Positions 1 through 13,600 of a DNA stretch of 64,000 nucleotides are shown here, piece by piece. The translations under genes were made by a program, and so were the position numbers. How positions within the stretch are numbered: the first letter of the stretch is position 1; the number at the start of each line of letters is the position of its first letter. This DNA is from Bolinopsis microptera (Eukaryota > Ctenophora > Tentaculata > Lobata > Bolinopsidae), in the NCBI RefSeq assembly GCF_026151205.1, contig NC_087077.1:7183983-7247982 (forward strand). Reading direction: 5' to 3'. The notes beneath the pieces are model-generated. The model was given only the letters and a program-made list of their open reading frames with translations, did not search any database and was not told the origin of the DNA.

Positions 1-1470
1 GGCATTATTTATAATGTTATGTTATGTTATGTTCTAAATCAAAGAGCACAAAGAACTTTGTGGATGTATAATTTGAACTTGGACCCACAAGGCCAATGTG
101 AAGGGTGAATTTGGAATGTTTCTGCCAATATTTAAGTTGGGAAATTTATTAAATTTTTGAAGGTTTCATTTTGTATAGGGTCATTGTGATATCGTGTGTA
201 TATTACATTAATTATTGGCAGAGCACAATCATAAATCATGAGCAATAATTCTTGTCTATCCTGCGTAGCTTTTCTCCACAGGGATCAGGATGAAAGAGAC
301 ACTGGATACTTGTATCCTTGTATCCTTGTATCCTTGTATCCTTGTATCCTTGTATCCTTGTATCCTTGTATCCTTGTATCCTTGTATCCTTGTACACATA
401 ATATAACAATTACCCATTTATAAAAATTCAATATAAATTCAATAGAAAACTAAATAAAATTTATAAACACCCTTTAAGTAGTATAAGTAAGCCAGTTTAA
501 AGAACTGGCTCCAAATTTATATCTAATTCTGCTATTTTTACTACACTACTACTTTTGGATATAAGATGGTCCATGCCTTCTTCACCTTCCCACGTACAGC
601 TCTTACTACTAGTACACTCCTCATTGTATCTATACCAAACACCAAATAATATCATGAAATTAATTTGTGTTAATGTGGCAAAAAAGTCAACTAGTGACCA
701 TGTTCTTCTCCAGACACAGATCGTAGCTGGGGTTCAGTGTTGTCCTGTACTGTTTAACTATAACTACTGCATGGTATCTCAAGGGTATGTTACTTGCCTG
801 TAGGCAACGTTACGCCACTGGTTGCACACTCCGGGCATCTTGGTCTGGGCAATCCTCATGGTCGCCCATGTAGAAACAGAAGCTAGACTGCTCTAAGAGC
901 TTATATACAGCCAAGGCATTTTGAGATGAGTAAAGTCATGGTACTAATAGCAAGCAATACTATCGATTTCACTAAAGCTTTACTGCATGGAAGGACCCGC
1001 CATAAGTTTAAGCCATTAAACATCAAGCCATGTTTTCCAGATCCGAGGCATCCATTGATAGATGGGTTCTGATGTGCCCAATAAAAATATAGTGCTTGTA
1101 ATTGGTTTACACTGGACTTGTATTCGGTAGTTTGCACTATTATCATCATCATCAGAACTTATCACTTAAACTTGTTTTCCTAAATAGTTGTGTTGAAGGT
1201 ACGTAGGGGAGAAGACCTATATTTGGTGATGAAGTCTTTGGTCTGGCGATCAAGGCTTCTCTGCTTTCCGTCTACTTGTGTACTGTTGGGGGTATAGAAC
1301 TCAGAGAGGGACATGGACAGGTTAGTGTATATTACTCACAGCTTAAGGGTCAAAGAAAGATGACATGACGGTGTGTGATTAGAGTGAGTAGGAAGGCAAG
1401 TTTGAGAGTTTGTTCGGAGAATGAAGGTCTCTGTTTTCTTTTAATTGGTGTAGAGCGTATGCTGCATTAG
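1..1470. other. Intergenic, no gene recognised
   Basis: AT-rich sequence with only short chance reading frames. Nothing with a recognisable domain was seen on either strand apart from the 9-bp tandem repeat listed separately. Confidence 0.6.
309..394 (+). repeat. 9-bp microsatellite (TTGTATCCT)n
   Basis: About nine head-to-tail copies of TTGTATCCT with almost no divergence. Because the period is a multiple of three it gives an open frame encoding a repeated short peptide. I regard that frame as a by-product of the repeat. Confidence 0.9.
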
Positions 1471-2986
1471 GGTTTGCAACCGATATTATCGCCGATAAAA
1501 TTATCGGCCATAATTTGTGAAAAATTCATTATCGGTTGTCAGCGATAATTTCTAACTGATAAATCAAACATTTTTCTTCTAAAATTATTTCCAAAAGGTT
1601 CGATATTCCTTAAAATCTCAAATTAAGCGTTATTGGACCTCTACACTCTACAGCTTACTAGCTAATTCTAGCTACCTTACTCGGGATTATTACGACGGGT
1701 TTATTAACGACCGGTTAAAATATGGTTCGGGAAAAATATGGCGAAATTGCTCAAAACCCACCACATTTTCCCGGTCGCCATTTTACCGGTGTCCAACCTT
1801 TCAATTTTAGATTCAAAAATGTTGTCTCAGATGTAAATTTCCTTATTAGAGATAAGCAGGTTCAGAAATTTTCGCATTGCTAAAACTTGTGAAACAAGTC
1901 GAATTATCAATAATTGTTGAAAGTAGACTCTAGCAAATTCGTTGTTTTGAATTAGCATTACATGTTTACGTGTATCAAATAACCATTATGACTCAATTTG
2001 TAGAAAATCTTCGAAAGAATGCATCGTTCACATTGTTTAGAATTATGAATAAATGACTGATGAAACTGATTCATGTTATTGACCGTTTTAATTAATTCGA
2101 GTTTTAATTTAACTGTTACTTTTACTTTGAGTCCTATTTCATTATGTAGAGATAGTCCTACCTAAGAAATTAAAAATTGGCCTATTTAAATCAACTTTGA
2201 CAATAAGGATATATGACAAGAATTGGGCAAAAAGGTGAATTTTTTGCAATTTTAGCCAAATGAAGTCGAAAAACCTACAACAAGTGTCCCAATAGTCTTC
2301 TTTAGTGAATATAAGACAACCATTAAAATATGAGCACCCATACCCCTTGGGAACCCTAAAAGCTGAGTCGGCGGGTTTATTTACGACCGGTGAAAATGTG
2401 GTTCGGGAAAAATATGGCGAAATTACCCTAAACCCGCCACTTTATCCTGGTCATAATAATCCCGAGTAAGGTACTTAAATCAGTATCATCCTCTCATTGT
2501 TAAATTAAAATATGTAAAGTTATTCACATTTCATTGTCATGTCTTATTGCTTATTTGTGCTGCACTTGATGATCAATCATTTTAACAGCATAATATGTTT
2601 CCCAATGGCAAATTCCCATAGAGTAAAATTTTATTTCGCCAAAAAGACTTGTAAGTAAAGTTACTAGTTTTCTTTGAACATCTGTAAATTGTAATTTGAA
2701 TTCACTTGAATTGATATTATCTGATTGCTTTCTAAATAAATTTACGATGCTGTTGTAGAATTTCTAATTACCTGTTTAGAATTCGTGTAACATTAACTCA
2801 GGACTACCATAATCCTCATTCACAAAGGTGACGAAGGTTTAATTGATTATGTCAGTCATAATAATCAACAGAAACTTAGCTCATTGTTATGACTCAATTT
2901 TATCGCCGATAATTATTAGTATTGCCGATCATTTCAAGATTGTTATCGGTTATTGGGATACAAATTATTGGACCGATAATGCAATA
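1471..2986. mobile_element. Possible hAT-like relic with GCCGATAAT subterminal motifs
   Basis: Both ends carry clustered GATAAT / CCGATAA motifs in both orientations (about 1478-1555 and 2898-2982). The interior has no conserved reading frame and is interrupted by a MITE at 1675-2471. The flanks tgcattag and gtgattag match at 6 of 8 positions, which could be an eroded 8-bp target duplication. End positions are approximate and the superfamily is a guess from the motif arrangement. Confidence 0.35.
1675..2471. mobile_element. TA-flanked MITE, TIR CCTTACTCGGGATTATTA
   Basis: The left end CCTTACTCGGGATTATTA is repeated in inverted orientation at 2454-2471, and both ends are bordered by TA. A second inverted block, with an ACGACCGGT core followed by a GTTCGGGAAAAATATGGCG segment, lies inside each end. 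No transposase frame is present, so this is a non-autonomous element, probably mobilised by a Tc1/mariner-type transposase (inferred from the TA target). Confidence 0.75.
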
Positions 2987-4383
2987 GTGATTAGATAGAT
3001 AGGATTAAACTGTATACCATGTTTACTATTGCCACAGCTTAAAAACCGAACTTCTATCAAATCTACTCTGTTGAGAGACAATTCTCCTTTTATTTTGGAA
3101 TTTTTGACACTGTTGTCATAAATCCCTAGTAACAGAGTTAGGTGATGTGGGTTAAAAACAGATACAATAAATTAATAATCTGAAAAGGTGGGTTATAAAA
3201 TAATGTAATGCACTGCTTTTCACTCTAATACTCTATATAACCTCCCTTTTCCCTACTTCACTCTTCCCTTTGTATTATAAAAGAGATGCAAGTGGATCCT
3301 GAGCATTAAGAATCAAACTTGGTGATATTCAGTGGGGTAGTGTTTCACAAATGAGGATAGCAATTGAAGAGGCAAACATTTTTCTTGATGCTGAAACGTG
3401 CAGATCACACAAAAGTGTTTGGAATTCAACTCCTTTGACCGTAATTAATGCAGATTTTACTGCAAAATTTTCAATTTTTATGAAATCCTCATTTATGCAT
3501 TATTATATATATTAGATTTAATTAATAGTGTCTTATCAATTTATAATTCTTAATTTATGATTCTGTGATTAAATTTATTTTGTTGATCATATTGTTGTAA
3601 TTTTGCATACTTTATTGTAAATGTATTATATTTCAGTATTATGTATCGTGATGAAAATATTTTAAGTTGTAACTTGTATGAAATACACAAGCAACAGCTC
3701 TGTGAAAATACAAGGGGTTCCGTTGTTTTTCCTTCCAGATCAATGTAGTAGCCGTAACATTTAAATAGTTACCTTCATACCCACTGTTCATGTTATCACA
3801 TATTACACATAAATATACCATTAACTCATTGCTTATCGTTACTTAATTTATAAACATTTTTACTTATCTATCTAAGGCCTTAGCAGGGTATAGGTATTTT
3901 TAAAACATTTCATAGAACTGATTTAAATATCCTTCACAGCTTCAGAAGCACCTTTAAATTATCTAATAATATCATCGTGTAATTTGTAATTTATCATAAT
4001 TCTAGTTCTAATACTAATTCTATGAAGGCAAGTTTCAAGATATACTGAGTCTGTTTCTCATTTAGGCTGCCCCCCCCCCCCCTATGTTACATGCTCGTAA
4101 TCACCATCCTTATCCCCCGCCCTTAGAGATTACAAAACTTGTAAATGCTTCCTTTATTATAATAAAGTGAAAGTCTGCTACAATTTCTGAAATACTGTGA
4201 ATCTCGATTTAGTTTGCCCCCTAAATAGGATTATTTACAAGTGTTTAGTATTAATCGGAATGCCAATTTACCACAATTTTCGATTAGCCTGGTCCTACTT
4301 TTCCCACCCATTAAATCGGGCTTTATAAAAACACATTTTTAATAAAAAGTAACGATCACACTTTCCTAGTCACCATATGTCAA
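2987..4383. other. Intergenic, upstream of the zinc-finger gene
   Basis: No gene recognised. It holds a C-run near 4071-4082. Promoter and 5' untranslated exons of the downstream C2H2 gene presumably lie here, but I cannot place them. Confidence 0.5.
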
Positions 4384-7327
4384 ATGATTCAAATGGAAAA
4401 TAGCAGTGGTTCACACTGTTGGATACCAGCCTCTCAAAGTCCAGGTCAGTCATATCTTAGTGGAATTACAAGAATTTGCGCAATCCTGCATAAATTATGC
4501 ATAGCCGTCTACAATATAATATATAATAGTAAGTCCTCGTCACTAGACAGATCTTGCAACACACTTTGTAGATTTTAAAACATTGCAGTGCTTTATTAAC
4601 GACTGTGAAAGATCGTTTAGAGTGCCAGACCTTATAGTAAGTATGCAGTATGTACCAGTGTTTAAGACTAATAACCTGATTTCAACTAGATATTTTCGTC
4701 TCGCTGTTATGTTTCTTACACCCTTGACGAAAAATAACACCAACTCTTTGTTTTCAGCGGGCACCAGAACTGATGTGAAGCCAAACATCCAAGTGCAGTA
4801 CAGCACCAACCAACAGGGAATGTACAATGCTCCGTGCAGTATTTACAACGTGCCCACTATAACCCTCCCACCCAACCCTACACAAACATATATCATACAG
4901 GAGGCTTCCCAGCCTCACCAGAATATACAGCCTACCTTCATTCAGGTACTGTAACAGTAATACCTGTCATTTGTGTGCGTGTGTGGTAGACAATACTTAG
5001 AATTCACATTTATCATTATATACAATATACATGTAATGTGACTGCATATTATTGCTAATTTCTTGCAACATGTATAATAATCTTTATACATAGTCTTGGT
5101 TAAATCCGCCTTACTGATGTTTAAGTGCAACAGTTTCCTGAGTGATTTTGGCTTTTGTTTAAAATATCTTATAAAATGTTTGCCTGATAAATGGGTTTTA
5201 TCTAGTAGGAAAATAAGGTTGCTTACACAATATTACACAAAACGTTCTGTAAAGATTGGGAACTGCTATTATATACTTGAACTGTATAGTGTATAATCAT
5301 TTATTCGTAGTCAAATTGTCGTAAAACTATTAAATAGTTATTGTTTTTGTAAACTTAGTTTATTATCATCAACTGACGTACATCTGTTTGGTTAAATGAA
5401 TTATATTATAACCGCACACATTAAATATTATGTAACTATGGCATGATGTGTGAGTACGAATAATTAAGCCTAACACATTGTTTTGCCAAGTAAACTGCCA
5501 CATAATCACTGAAATGGTACGTGCTTTTACCAGATCAATAGCTTTTACAGATCAATAGCTTTTACAGACCAATAGAATTATCATGAAGTGTGCAGTCTGG
5601 TACTAATTTCCAGGAATTTCAAGAGAAGCAGGGAGTTAAACAATGTACATGTACTAGATACTATAATTATATACTTACTAACACTGCTCTCATTCAGAAT
5701 AACAACACTACAAAGTCAGAAGAATTTCTAAAGTGCCGGCACTGGCCCGCCTGCAAGTTCTACACATCAAACGCGCAGTCGCTCAAAAACCACGAGCTCA
5801 CGCACTACGCGCAACAAAACCTGTACACGTGCGCAGACTGTAACATCCACTTTACGAACAAGTCGTCAAAAGACGAGCATACGCGCAGGAAACACAAAAC
5901 CTGGGCTAAAGTGTACTCGTGTAGTCACTGTAACTATGAGACTTCGTTATTGGATGAGTTTTCAGAACATAATGTAGCCTATCATTTAGACGCTGGCACG
6001 TCAGGTAACGAGTCTTTTTTTAACTGTTTCGTAAAAATTTCAATTAATCTTAAATAGAATGTAAATTATCTCAGAAAGGAACGTTACTTTTGAAGATTGA
6101 ATTAATATTGGCTAAAATATATTCTTTCCGGTTTGATTTGTTGCATTTACTGATTATTTAGTAATTTACCGATAATTTAGTTATGCATTGAAAATCGAAT
6201 AGGAGCTATTGAAAGTTAAATAACTGTAATTCACAGTTCCATATATTTCAGGTCAGATATATCAGTGTCATCAATGTAACTACAGCACCAGTTGGAAATG
6301 CTTCATGGACTCACACTTGTTGATACACTCTAATAATGAGCTCGACTACAGAGCGAATAAAAAGGCTAAATTTGACACTATAAACAATAAAGAAGATGAT
6401 TTGAAATCAGACTCAGGGCAAGTTAAACAAGAAACTGTTAAGTCTACAGTCCAAATACCAAGTCCACAGGGTCTTAGTAAGAGTCCGGGCAAATGTTCAG
6501 TCAGTTCAGCTAATAACAATTTAACGTTCAGTTCTCAGCAGCTGAGTGCACCCCAAAACAGTGTGGCGCAGCAAGCGCAACACCAAAGTGGGAACTCAGG
6601 GGACCAGCACAGCGCGAGCCCGTCCCCACAGCGCCACAACGCCTCACACAACAGCAACTTATTGGGTTCCATAGCTTCCGCCACTATATCCACCCAGCCC
6701 ATATCCATGCCACTCCAGACCACCCTATCTAACATAGCACCAATGGCGGCTGTAACAACAAACAATAACAACGGTTCAATGACACAACTAACGACAATGA
6801 GTCCGAGTGTGGGGTTCAACAACTCGGGTAATAGCACCCAGAAACAAGACCCCCTGTACCGGTGTAACATGTGCCATCATTTCACTACCACGTGTCAGGG
6901 CACATTGCACCAGCACATAAAACACCAGCATAACACGTGTCAGGAATGTGGGTATACTTCTAACAGTATCACTGAACTGTCGCTTCATGTTTGCCATACT
7001 TACGATGGCCAGAATACTTACACTAATGCTATTCTCAACCCGGCAGATAATGGTCCGCCTATAAACTTTGGTGCTATGAACACTGGGTATGTACAGCAGC
7101 AGCCTGCTTACAACACAGCGCCCAGTGCTAACTCTAACAACAATACCAACAACTTGCAGCATCAAGCGCCGCAGCAGCCTGCGCAGCCCGCTAAGAAACG
7201 ACCGAACAGGGCCGTGGTGGACGATGATTTTCAGCAGGGAATTTACAGGTGTAGGAAATGTAATTATGGGACAAGTTGGAAGTGCTTCTTGGACTCACAC
7301 ATGTTAACTCACGGTGGAGCCAACTGA
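4384..7327 (+). CDS. C2H2 zinc-finger protein, four coding exons (about 543 aa)
   Basis: Exons 4384-4444, 4758-4945, 5698-6004 and 6252-7327. Every junction is GT-AG and the phases (1, 0, 1) close exactly, giving about 543 residues with a TGA stop. The N-terminal 80 residues are polar and Pro/Gln/Thr-rich. Exon 3 encodes three C2H2 fingers (first Cys pair CRHWPAC). Exon 4 opens with a fourth finger, then a long Ser/Gln/Asn-rich stretch, two closely packed fingers, a second Gln/Pro-rich linker and a final finger 16 residues from the C-terminus. Fingers 4 and 7 are near copies sharing SWKCFxDSHxLxH. Architecture suggests a nuclear DNA-binding regulator. Finger spacing is loosely reminiscent of hunchback/Ikaros-like proteins, but I cannot assign orthology. 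The start ATG is supported by splice phase only; upstream non-coding exons are possible. Confidence 0.85.
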
Positions 7328-10300
7328 CAGAGATAAAGATGATGCAGTGAATTTGCAGTTTCCTTTTCTTATACAAGTTGATTTGCTGGCTGGTCAGCAG
7401 ATTGTCGAGGTTTATCAGAATTCAGACTAAGTAAGGCTACGGTTATATGATAATAATATATTTGAAGATCGAAGGCTTGAAAATCGAATGGGACAAGCTG
7501 GTGTATTGTAAGATTACTGAATATTTGTTCGGTAGATTGAACTTACAATCGAAGATAGATCCTCAGAAATCTTACATAGATCTATATTATCTACGTTTTA
7601 TTAACGGTAAATTTTCCGAATTTTGTTAATACTTAAATAGATTTATATGAAATAATTATCATAGTTCGTTTTTGTTTTGCAACTGCTTACGGCAGGCACT
7701 TTTTACATTGGTATTATTAGGCATCGTTTAAGTTCAAAGAAACGAATGCACATTATTGTTGCGTGTTACTTTTTAAAACACGTCTCATAATGTGATGAAA
7801 AGTAATCTTGAAGCTGTGATAAACATTCCTTAAATCAGAACCGTCCGTCAAACCACATTACTTCACATATTAAAAAAAGTGTCCTTTACTAAATAACCGT
7901 AACTTGAGCATAGAAAAAAACAGATAACCAAAGGAATAAGGACAGCATAATTTAAAAATAAGTTATAAATACTTACCATGATGAACAAATGAACGGTTCT
8001 CAAATTCCTTGTTTATCACAGTCAAGTTTACTAATTATGAGATTTTATTTAGTCTTGTAATTTTGATGCACAGGAAAGTTTGACTTTTGAGAATAGGCCA
8101 GGAAACAGGAAAATAGTTCCGAGATAAAACTTGGAGTTAGTTAATGGCGATTGATTTCTAGTGTTCTTACTACCCGTTTGTTGTCCGCAACACTATTTCA
8201 TGACTCAGGCCTCAGCGGATAAGCCTTAGTTTGTGGCAGGATATTATGTCGCGATATTATATCGATCTTGTTATATTTGCAGAGATGGCTGATGAGCAAA
8301 ATGTATTACTTCTGAACATCATCTCCCTAGACCAGTTTAGGTCTAATTAGGCTGAAAATTAAAACCATCAATTATATTGTAGAGTTGCAATACGACTTAT
8401 GTAGAGAGATTACATACGTTTAGAGTTGAAAGATCAATGATGAGTATCTACAGATCTGGTACTAAGGTTGTGCTGAACAGGGGAGGCAATGGAGATCAAT
8501 TAACTCGTGAAAACGTTTAATCAATCAAGTCGTTACTCCTTTGAATAAAATGCATGACTCTGTATCACCTGCCAAAATGAAGTAGGTGTGTCTCCATGAT
8601 ACTTTATACTGTACTACTATACAAACATACCTCGTCCGAAGCCATATTGGAAATCTAATGTTATGAACAATGAAAAACAAAAAATCTCAATTTTTGGGCT
8701 AAAGACTCTTTAGCCCAAAAATTGACAGGCCCTAGCTAAATAGTTTAGATGGATAATTGGAGGTAGGACAATGACTCCCACAATGACCAAATGATAATTG
8801 TTGAAAGAAGGAGGTAGTTTTATCCAGTAACGTTAATAACTAGCGCGGCCTGCCTTTTGAACTTATTATTGAAAACTGGAATTTGAAGAGAATGTTTATA
8901 ATAGCGGTTTATCCATTGTCTATATTATTAGTTTATTAGAGAGTATTTGTATTAAATGAATTACATCTTTGTTTTGTTTTCCCAAGAAGAGAAAAACCTA
9001 GCGACTTTGTACAGATCTGAAGTAATTTTAAAATGATTTCTATATGGTAATAACGTAATGATATGATTGAAAATATAGATGAGCTCATTTGAAATTATGA
9101 GCCAGTACATAAAGTTGTGACTTCATCAAATTCAGTAAAACGGATACGCTCCGTCGCGCAGATTTGTAATTTTCAGTGCATGTTGCGTAGCGCGCGGAGC
9201 GACCGTTGTGATTAAAGTCAGCCGCACTGCGCATTTGCAGTTTGTCCGTTAATTAATTTAAGTAATTAATCTAATTGTTGCATTATACTTTCATTTAATT
9301 AGAACCATGCACTAAGTTCGTAGTTTCAAGTTCAATCTTACCCTCTAAACTACAATTATATTCCCACTAAGTGCGAGAGCAATCAACTTCGGCCGTAATA
9401 CCATGGTAATGAGATTGCCGCCTGAACCACTCTCAAACGTTTTCTGGCGTAAATGCATTCATGCTCCGGAAATTGTACTTAAATTCTGTAGAAGGAATTT
9501 TGATGCATCTAAACGCCGGTCCACACTAATTTCGGCATTTCGTAAACCAATCCTCGAGATAATGCACAATTCAGAAGAACGATTGAAAATACAAAGTAAA
9601 CGTGAACCACTTGCAACGTTTAGTTTCTTAGAGGGCGTGATTAACATCACTTAAATCTATCTGGCACTTCTACATTTGGATGAAGTCAACTCTAATACCC
9701 TCTGAAACAGCACGTGTAACTAGGGCATGTTCAACCCTACGGGTTACTCCCAAGTAGTTAACCCATAGTCCATACCCCCAGTCAATTTAAACCTCAACAC
9801 TTAACCCATCAATCTACAGTTAAATGTCCCCTAAAATAATACTAATAGAATACACAATCCTGTGTGATATTAGCAATGACGTTTATCCCCCTCACAGTAT
9901 TTTAATTTCTAAGTACAATTAGTAATCCGCGTTGTTTCTGAATCTTTCACTTATATATCTCCTAAATATCGACACGTCAAATTTAAGGCATCCTTGAAAT
10001 ATTCTTGGTTTTAAAATGCATCGGAATTCGAACTTCTCCAGAAGTCTAAATAATGTGCGTAAGCTAGCAATGTTATATGATTTGAAGATGTTCGCATGTA
10101 GAAATTACACTGTGTGATCTGATAAAGGGCGGGGTCAGGTTGTAAAATAGAAAAAAGGTGCTTCGCCTTCACCGCATTACGTTGTGTGGGAACAAATTGT
10201 GTCTTTTCGCAGAAACTCCGTGAGAAATATAGATAAGTAAGACAAGCAAGTAGGTAATCAATTCCAGTATGAACTGACAGAATGACAGATTTTCTAACAA

Positions 10301-10331
10301 AATTAGAATTAATTTCTATAAAACTGACGTT
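7328..10331. other. Intergenic between zinc-finger gene and ZNF598
   Basis: 3' ends of two convergent genes face each other here. An 83-codon frame at 9403-9654 (+) has no recognisable domain and I do not call it. There is a short perfect hairpin at 8688-8724. No polyadenylation signal could be chosen with confidence. Confidence 0.5.
8688..8724. repeat. Perfect 16-bp hairpin
   Basis: CAATTTTTGGGCTAAA and its exact reverse complement are separated by 5 nt (GACTC). It is isolated, with no tandem copies nearby. It could be a MITE core or a chance structure. Confidence 0.7.
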
Positions 10332-10492
10332 AGGGATCGTTCACATATTACGTAATCATTTTTTGGAACATTTTTGCCCCCCCCCCCGGCCCCCCTCCGT
10401 TATCAGTTTTACACATGGCTATTGTGTCAAAATTACACTAGCGTAATCATTCGAACCCCCCCAGCTGATTACGTAATATTTGAACGACCACT
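10332..10492. mobile_element. Short MITE with ATATTACGTAATCA TIRs
   Basis: The ends (TCGTTCACATATTACGTAAT at 10337-10356 and its inverted, slightly diverged copy ending at 10492) define an element of about 160 bp. The interior carries C-rich homopolymer runs and a second partial palindrome. It is non-coding. It lies about 200 bp beyond the ZNF598 stop codon, so it may fall in that gene's 3' untranslated region. Confidence 0.65.
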
Positions 10493-10686
10493 CATTCACG
10501 GGTAACAATGTATCGGTCAATTACATGTACCCACATTAATCAATTCTAGAAACCCCTCGAACTAAATGATACAAAGTTATTCATTAATTCCCTTCTATCA
10601 TATCAAATAAAACATCAAAACGGAAAAAATCAGTGCTATTAGGAACCATGATTGAATTAATGACTTAGGAAAACATAAAAATAACT

Positions 10687-13600
10687 TTAGACATCATGGT
10701 GAATCTTTGTCCTTAATCCGTGAGGATCGATTGAAAGTGAATGCAGTCCGGTGTGATGGGCAAGTTCGTCTCTCTTGACAACTTGTCTGCACTGTGAGCA
10801 AGGTATAAGATTTGGTGGTTGTCCCAGACCCTTGTATAGAGCATTTTGTCGCTGAATGTCTGGCATCAGTACAGCAAGTTCTTCTAGAATACTATTACTT
10901 TCAGCCGCGTCCATGAACATCCTACTGATGCGGATAAATGAAGGGGCGTCCATGTTGTTAGTTCTGAAATATAACATGTCATTAGTAGTGAGCTGTTAGT
11001 AACAGTCTAGCGTATACTGGAGATTTTAAAATTCACAAAAAACAGGAATTGTAACATTGGCTTCGCAAAATTTATATTAAAATACCTGAATGCATCAACA
11101 GCCTTTTGAAATTCTTCGAACAGCATAGGACCGAGCGTTTTTCGAAGGTGTTCCATCAGTCCAATGTTCCTCAAATCTCCGTTTTCAACTCTCATGTATG
11201 TTGCTTCCTGGAATGGACATTTGACAAACGATTTTGGTATCATCAATCAATCCATAAATGTAAAATAAATGTGGTCCATTAAATACCGGCATATTGCTCA
11301 CCAGAAGAGTAGTAGATCACAAATGACCGCGCATGGGACAATGATAATCGCAAAATAAAGTACTACCGTTGCCGATTAATATCTTTTATTTTCTAACAGA
11401 CCAAATTTACCTTATGTTTTGTAGGAGCACCAGAGTTCATCTGAGTCCCGATTCCTGGAGGAGGATTCTTGAATCCTGGAGGCTGGATCATACCAGGAGG
11501 GCCTTGTGTAATTGGTGTCGCTCCGCTCTGTTTAACTAATGAGATTCCTGGAGGGAGCGTTACGTCGCTGTAAGCTTCAGCTAGGTTCTGGAGAGCCATC
11601 CCTGGAGGTCCGGACATTCCCGGTGGTCCGGACATTCCAGGAGGTCCGGATATTCCGGGAGGCATTCCTGGAGGTCCCTGAGACATAACCATATCCGTCC
11701 GACCCACATTTTCGTTCCCGATAACTTGATCGGTGCAATCAAGACTTGGTTCTGAGGAGGTAATGCCAGGCGGCGGCACAAAAGAGGGATGTGGTTCAGC
11801 TGGCTCCTTTTTAGATGATGCTGCAGCAGTTTGTTGGGAAGCTCGGTTGATTTTAGATGAAAATTTACTATTTGGTTTTCTGGGACTTTCCTCATGTTTG
11901 GTTGGTTTAAACACCGGAACAGAAGGGTTCAGCCTGGAGGAAACTTCTGGAATATCAGTCGGGACATCATAGCTGGGAGACTGCTCAGGAGGAGAGTAAC
12001 CCATGATGATAGAATGAATGTCTGGTGGTGGATTTGAGAAATGTGACAAAGTGGGAGCAGATTCGGTTGTGAGGGTTTTCTGGCCAAGAATGATAGAATT
12101 AAAATCAGGCGGTGGTTTCGCGGAAGAAAGCACTCGTTGAGAAGCAGAGTTAGACTGTGGGATGTTAAGTATAGTTCTCAAATCTGGGGGTGGAGTTCGG
12201 GACTGTTTCGTCGATATCTCCTCATTCACCATACTGGATTGAGCCGCTACAGGAGGTGATGCTGATCTGGACCCTGGAGCGGAGTGGGCGCTAGAAACAT
12301 TCAGTTTCGTGTTCTGTCCGTGCCCGTTTGCCATCAGTGGAGGCTTCGTTGAGCCCAAGCGAGGATAGTTGGTCTCATCCTTCAGGCCGAGGTTATTCCC
12401 TTTTCCCCACGATTTCGTCCCTCTTCCACGTTTAGAACCAAGTGCAGACTTATTCGAGGGAGGTAGCGAGGGGAAGTTTGCTTCACTGCTCAACTCTTGA
12501 GGTTGCTGTGATATTGGGACTCCTCCTTGCGGAGGAACCCACCGAGCTTCGTTTGTCTTGGAAGCTGAAGTAGCAAGAGAGGGGAAATCAGCTGGGTCAG
12601 AAGGAGTTTTGTGGCCAAGTATGATAGAATTAAAATCTTCTGGAGCGGGAGGTTGGTCCATATTCGTAGAAGACAACTGCTCTGCGATTTCCGACAACTC
12701 ATCCATTAGTCCACCTTTACCCAGAGCCATTTCAGCAGCCTTTATGGTAGATTCAGTGGGATTACTCTTCGAGGCTTTCGCTTGTTTGGGTTCGAATTCA
12801 GTTGGTTTCTTCTTACTTTTTTGTTTGTTTTTGACATGGTTTGATGGTTGGGTTTTTCCTATCCACTGAAAGTCTAATTCATCATCAAAGTTTTCAGCGT
12901 GCTGTATTTTCTGCTGCTTCCTACTCTGTTTAGATTTGGGTTGCTGTTTGAAGGTAGGAGCTCCCTTGGCCCACGTAGTGTTCTTAGCAGGGTCCGTTGC
13001 TTTAACGCCCTTGGTTAGAGGAGGGAACGCTTTCTTACCAGAGTAGGCTTTCTTACCACCTCGTCGACTTCTGAAGTCTTCATCATCCCCAATAGGGATG
13101 TCAACATCACCAGGAGGGTGTCCAACGTCTGGTTCTGTAGAATGTACTGGTAGAGGTGCAGGTGGCGCAGGCGGTGCAGGCGCTGTACTTGCTGCACTGA
13201 AGTAAACAAGTGTTAGAATTATTTAGAAAAGGCTGGCGCTCTTAGGAACCCTTATCAATCTATTCAGTATCAAATATCAATGCATATTCAAACCGGGAAA
13301 ATAACCAAAATATAAAATAACAAACCTAAGTTGTGTTACAAACCTAAAGTTAAATTTAGAACTCGGAGGGGCCGTTGGAGCAGGAACGTTGTCTGGTACA
13401 GATGGAGGACCACTTCTCACCTCACTGTCAGGTTCTCTACTGACCTCCTTCCTCCTTTCAGACGGTCTCTTCTGATTCCCGCCGTTATTATCACGTCTGT
13501 AAGAAACAACAGGTGACTCAGACCGGCCACTATTCTTACTTTTTGTCTGTCTCCCACTCTCACCACCAGAGTGAGACTCACCAGCTGAGTGGACGGAGTC

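Noticed and set aside
238-423. 61-codon frame with repeated CILVSLYP
   Set aside because: It is the translation of the 9-bp microsatellite; no other support for coding.
6535-7165. Long minus-strand frames opposite the zinc-finger gene
   Set aside because: They mirror the Gln/Ser-rich coding exon and have no domain; shadows of the real frame.
9403-9654. 83-codon plus-strand frame in the intergenic region
   Set aside because: No recognisable domain, no splice context and a comparable minus-strand frame at the same place.
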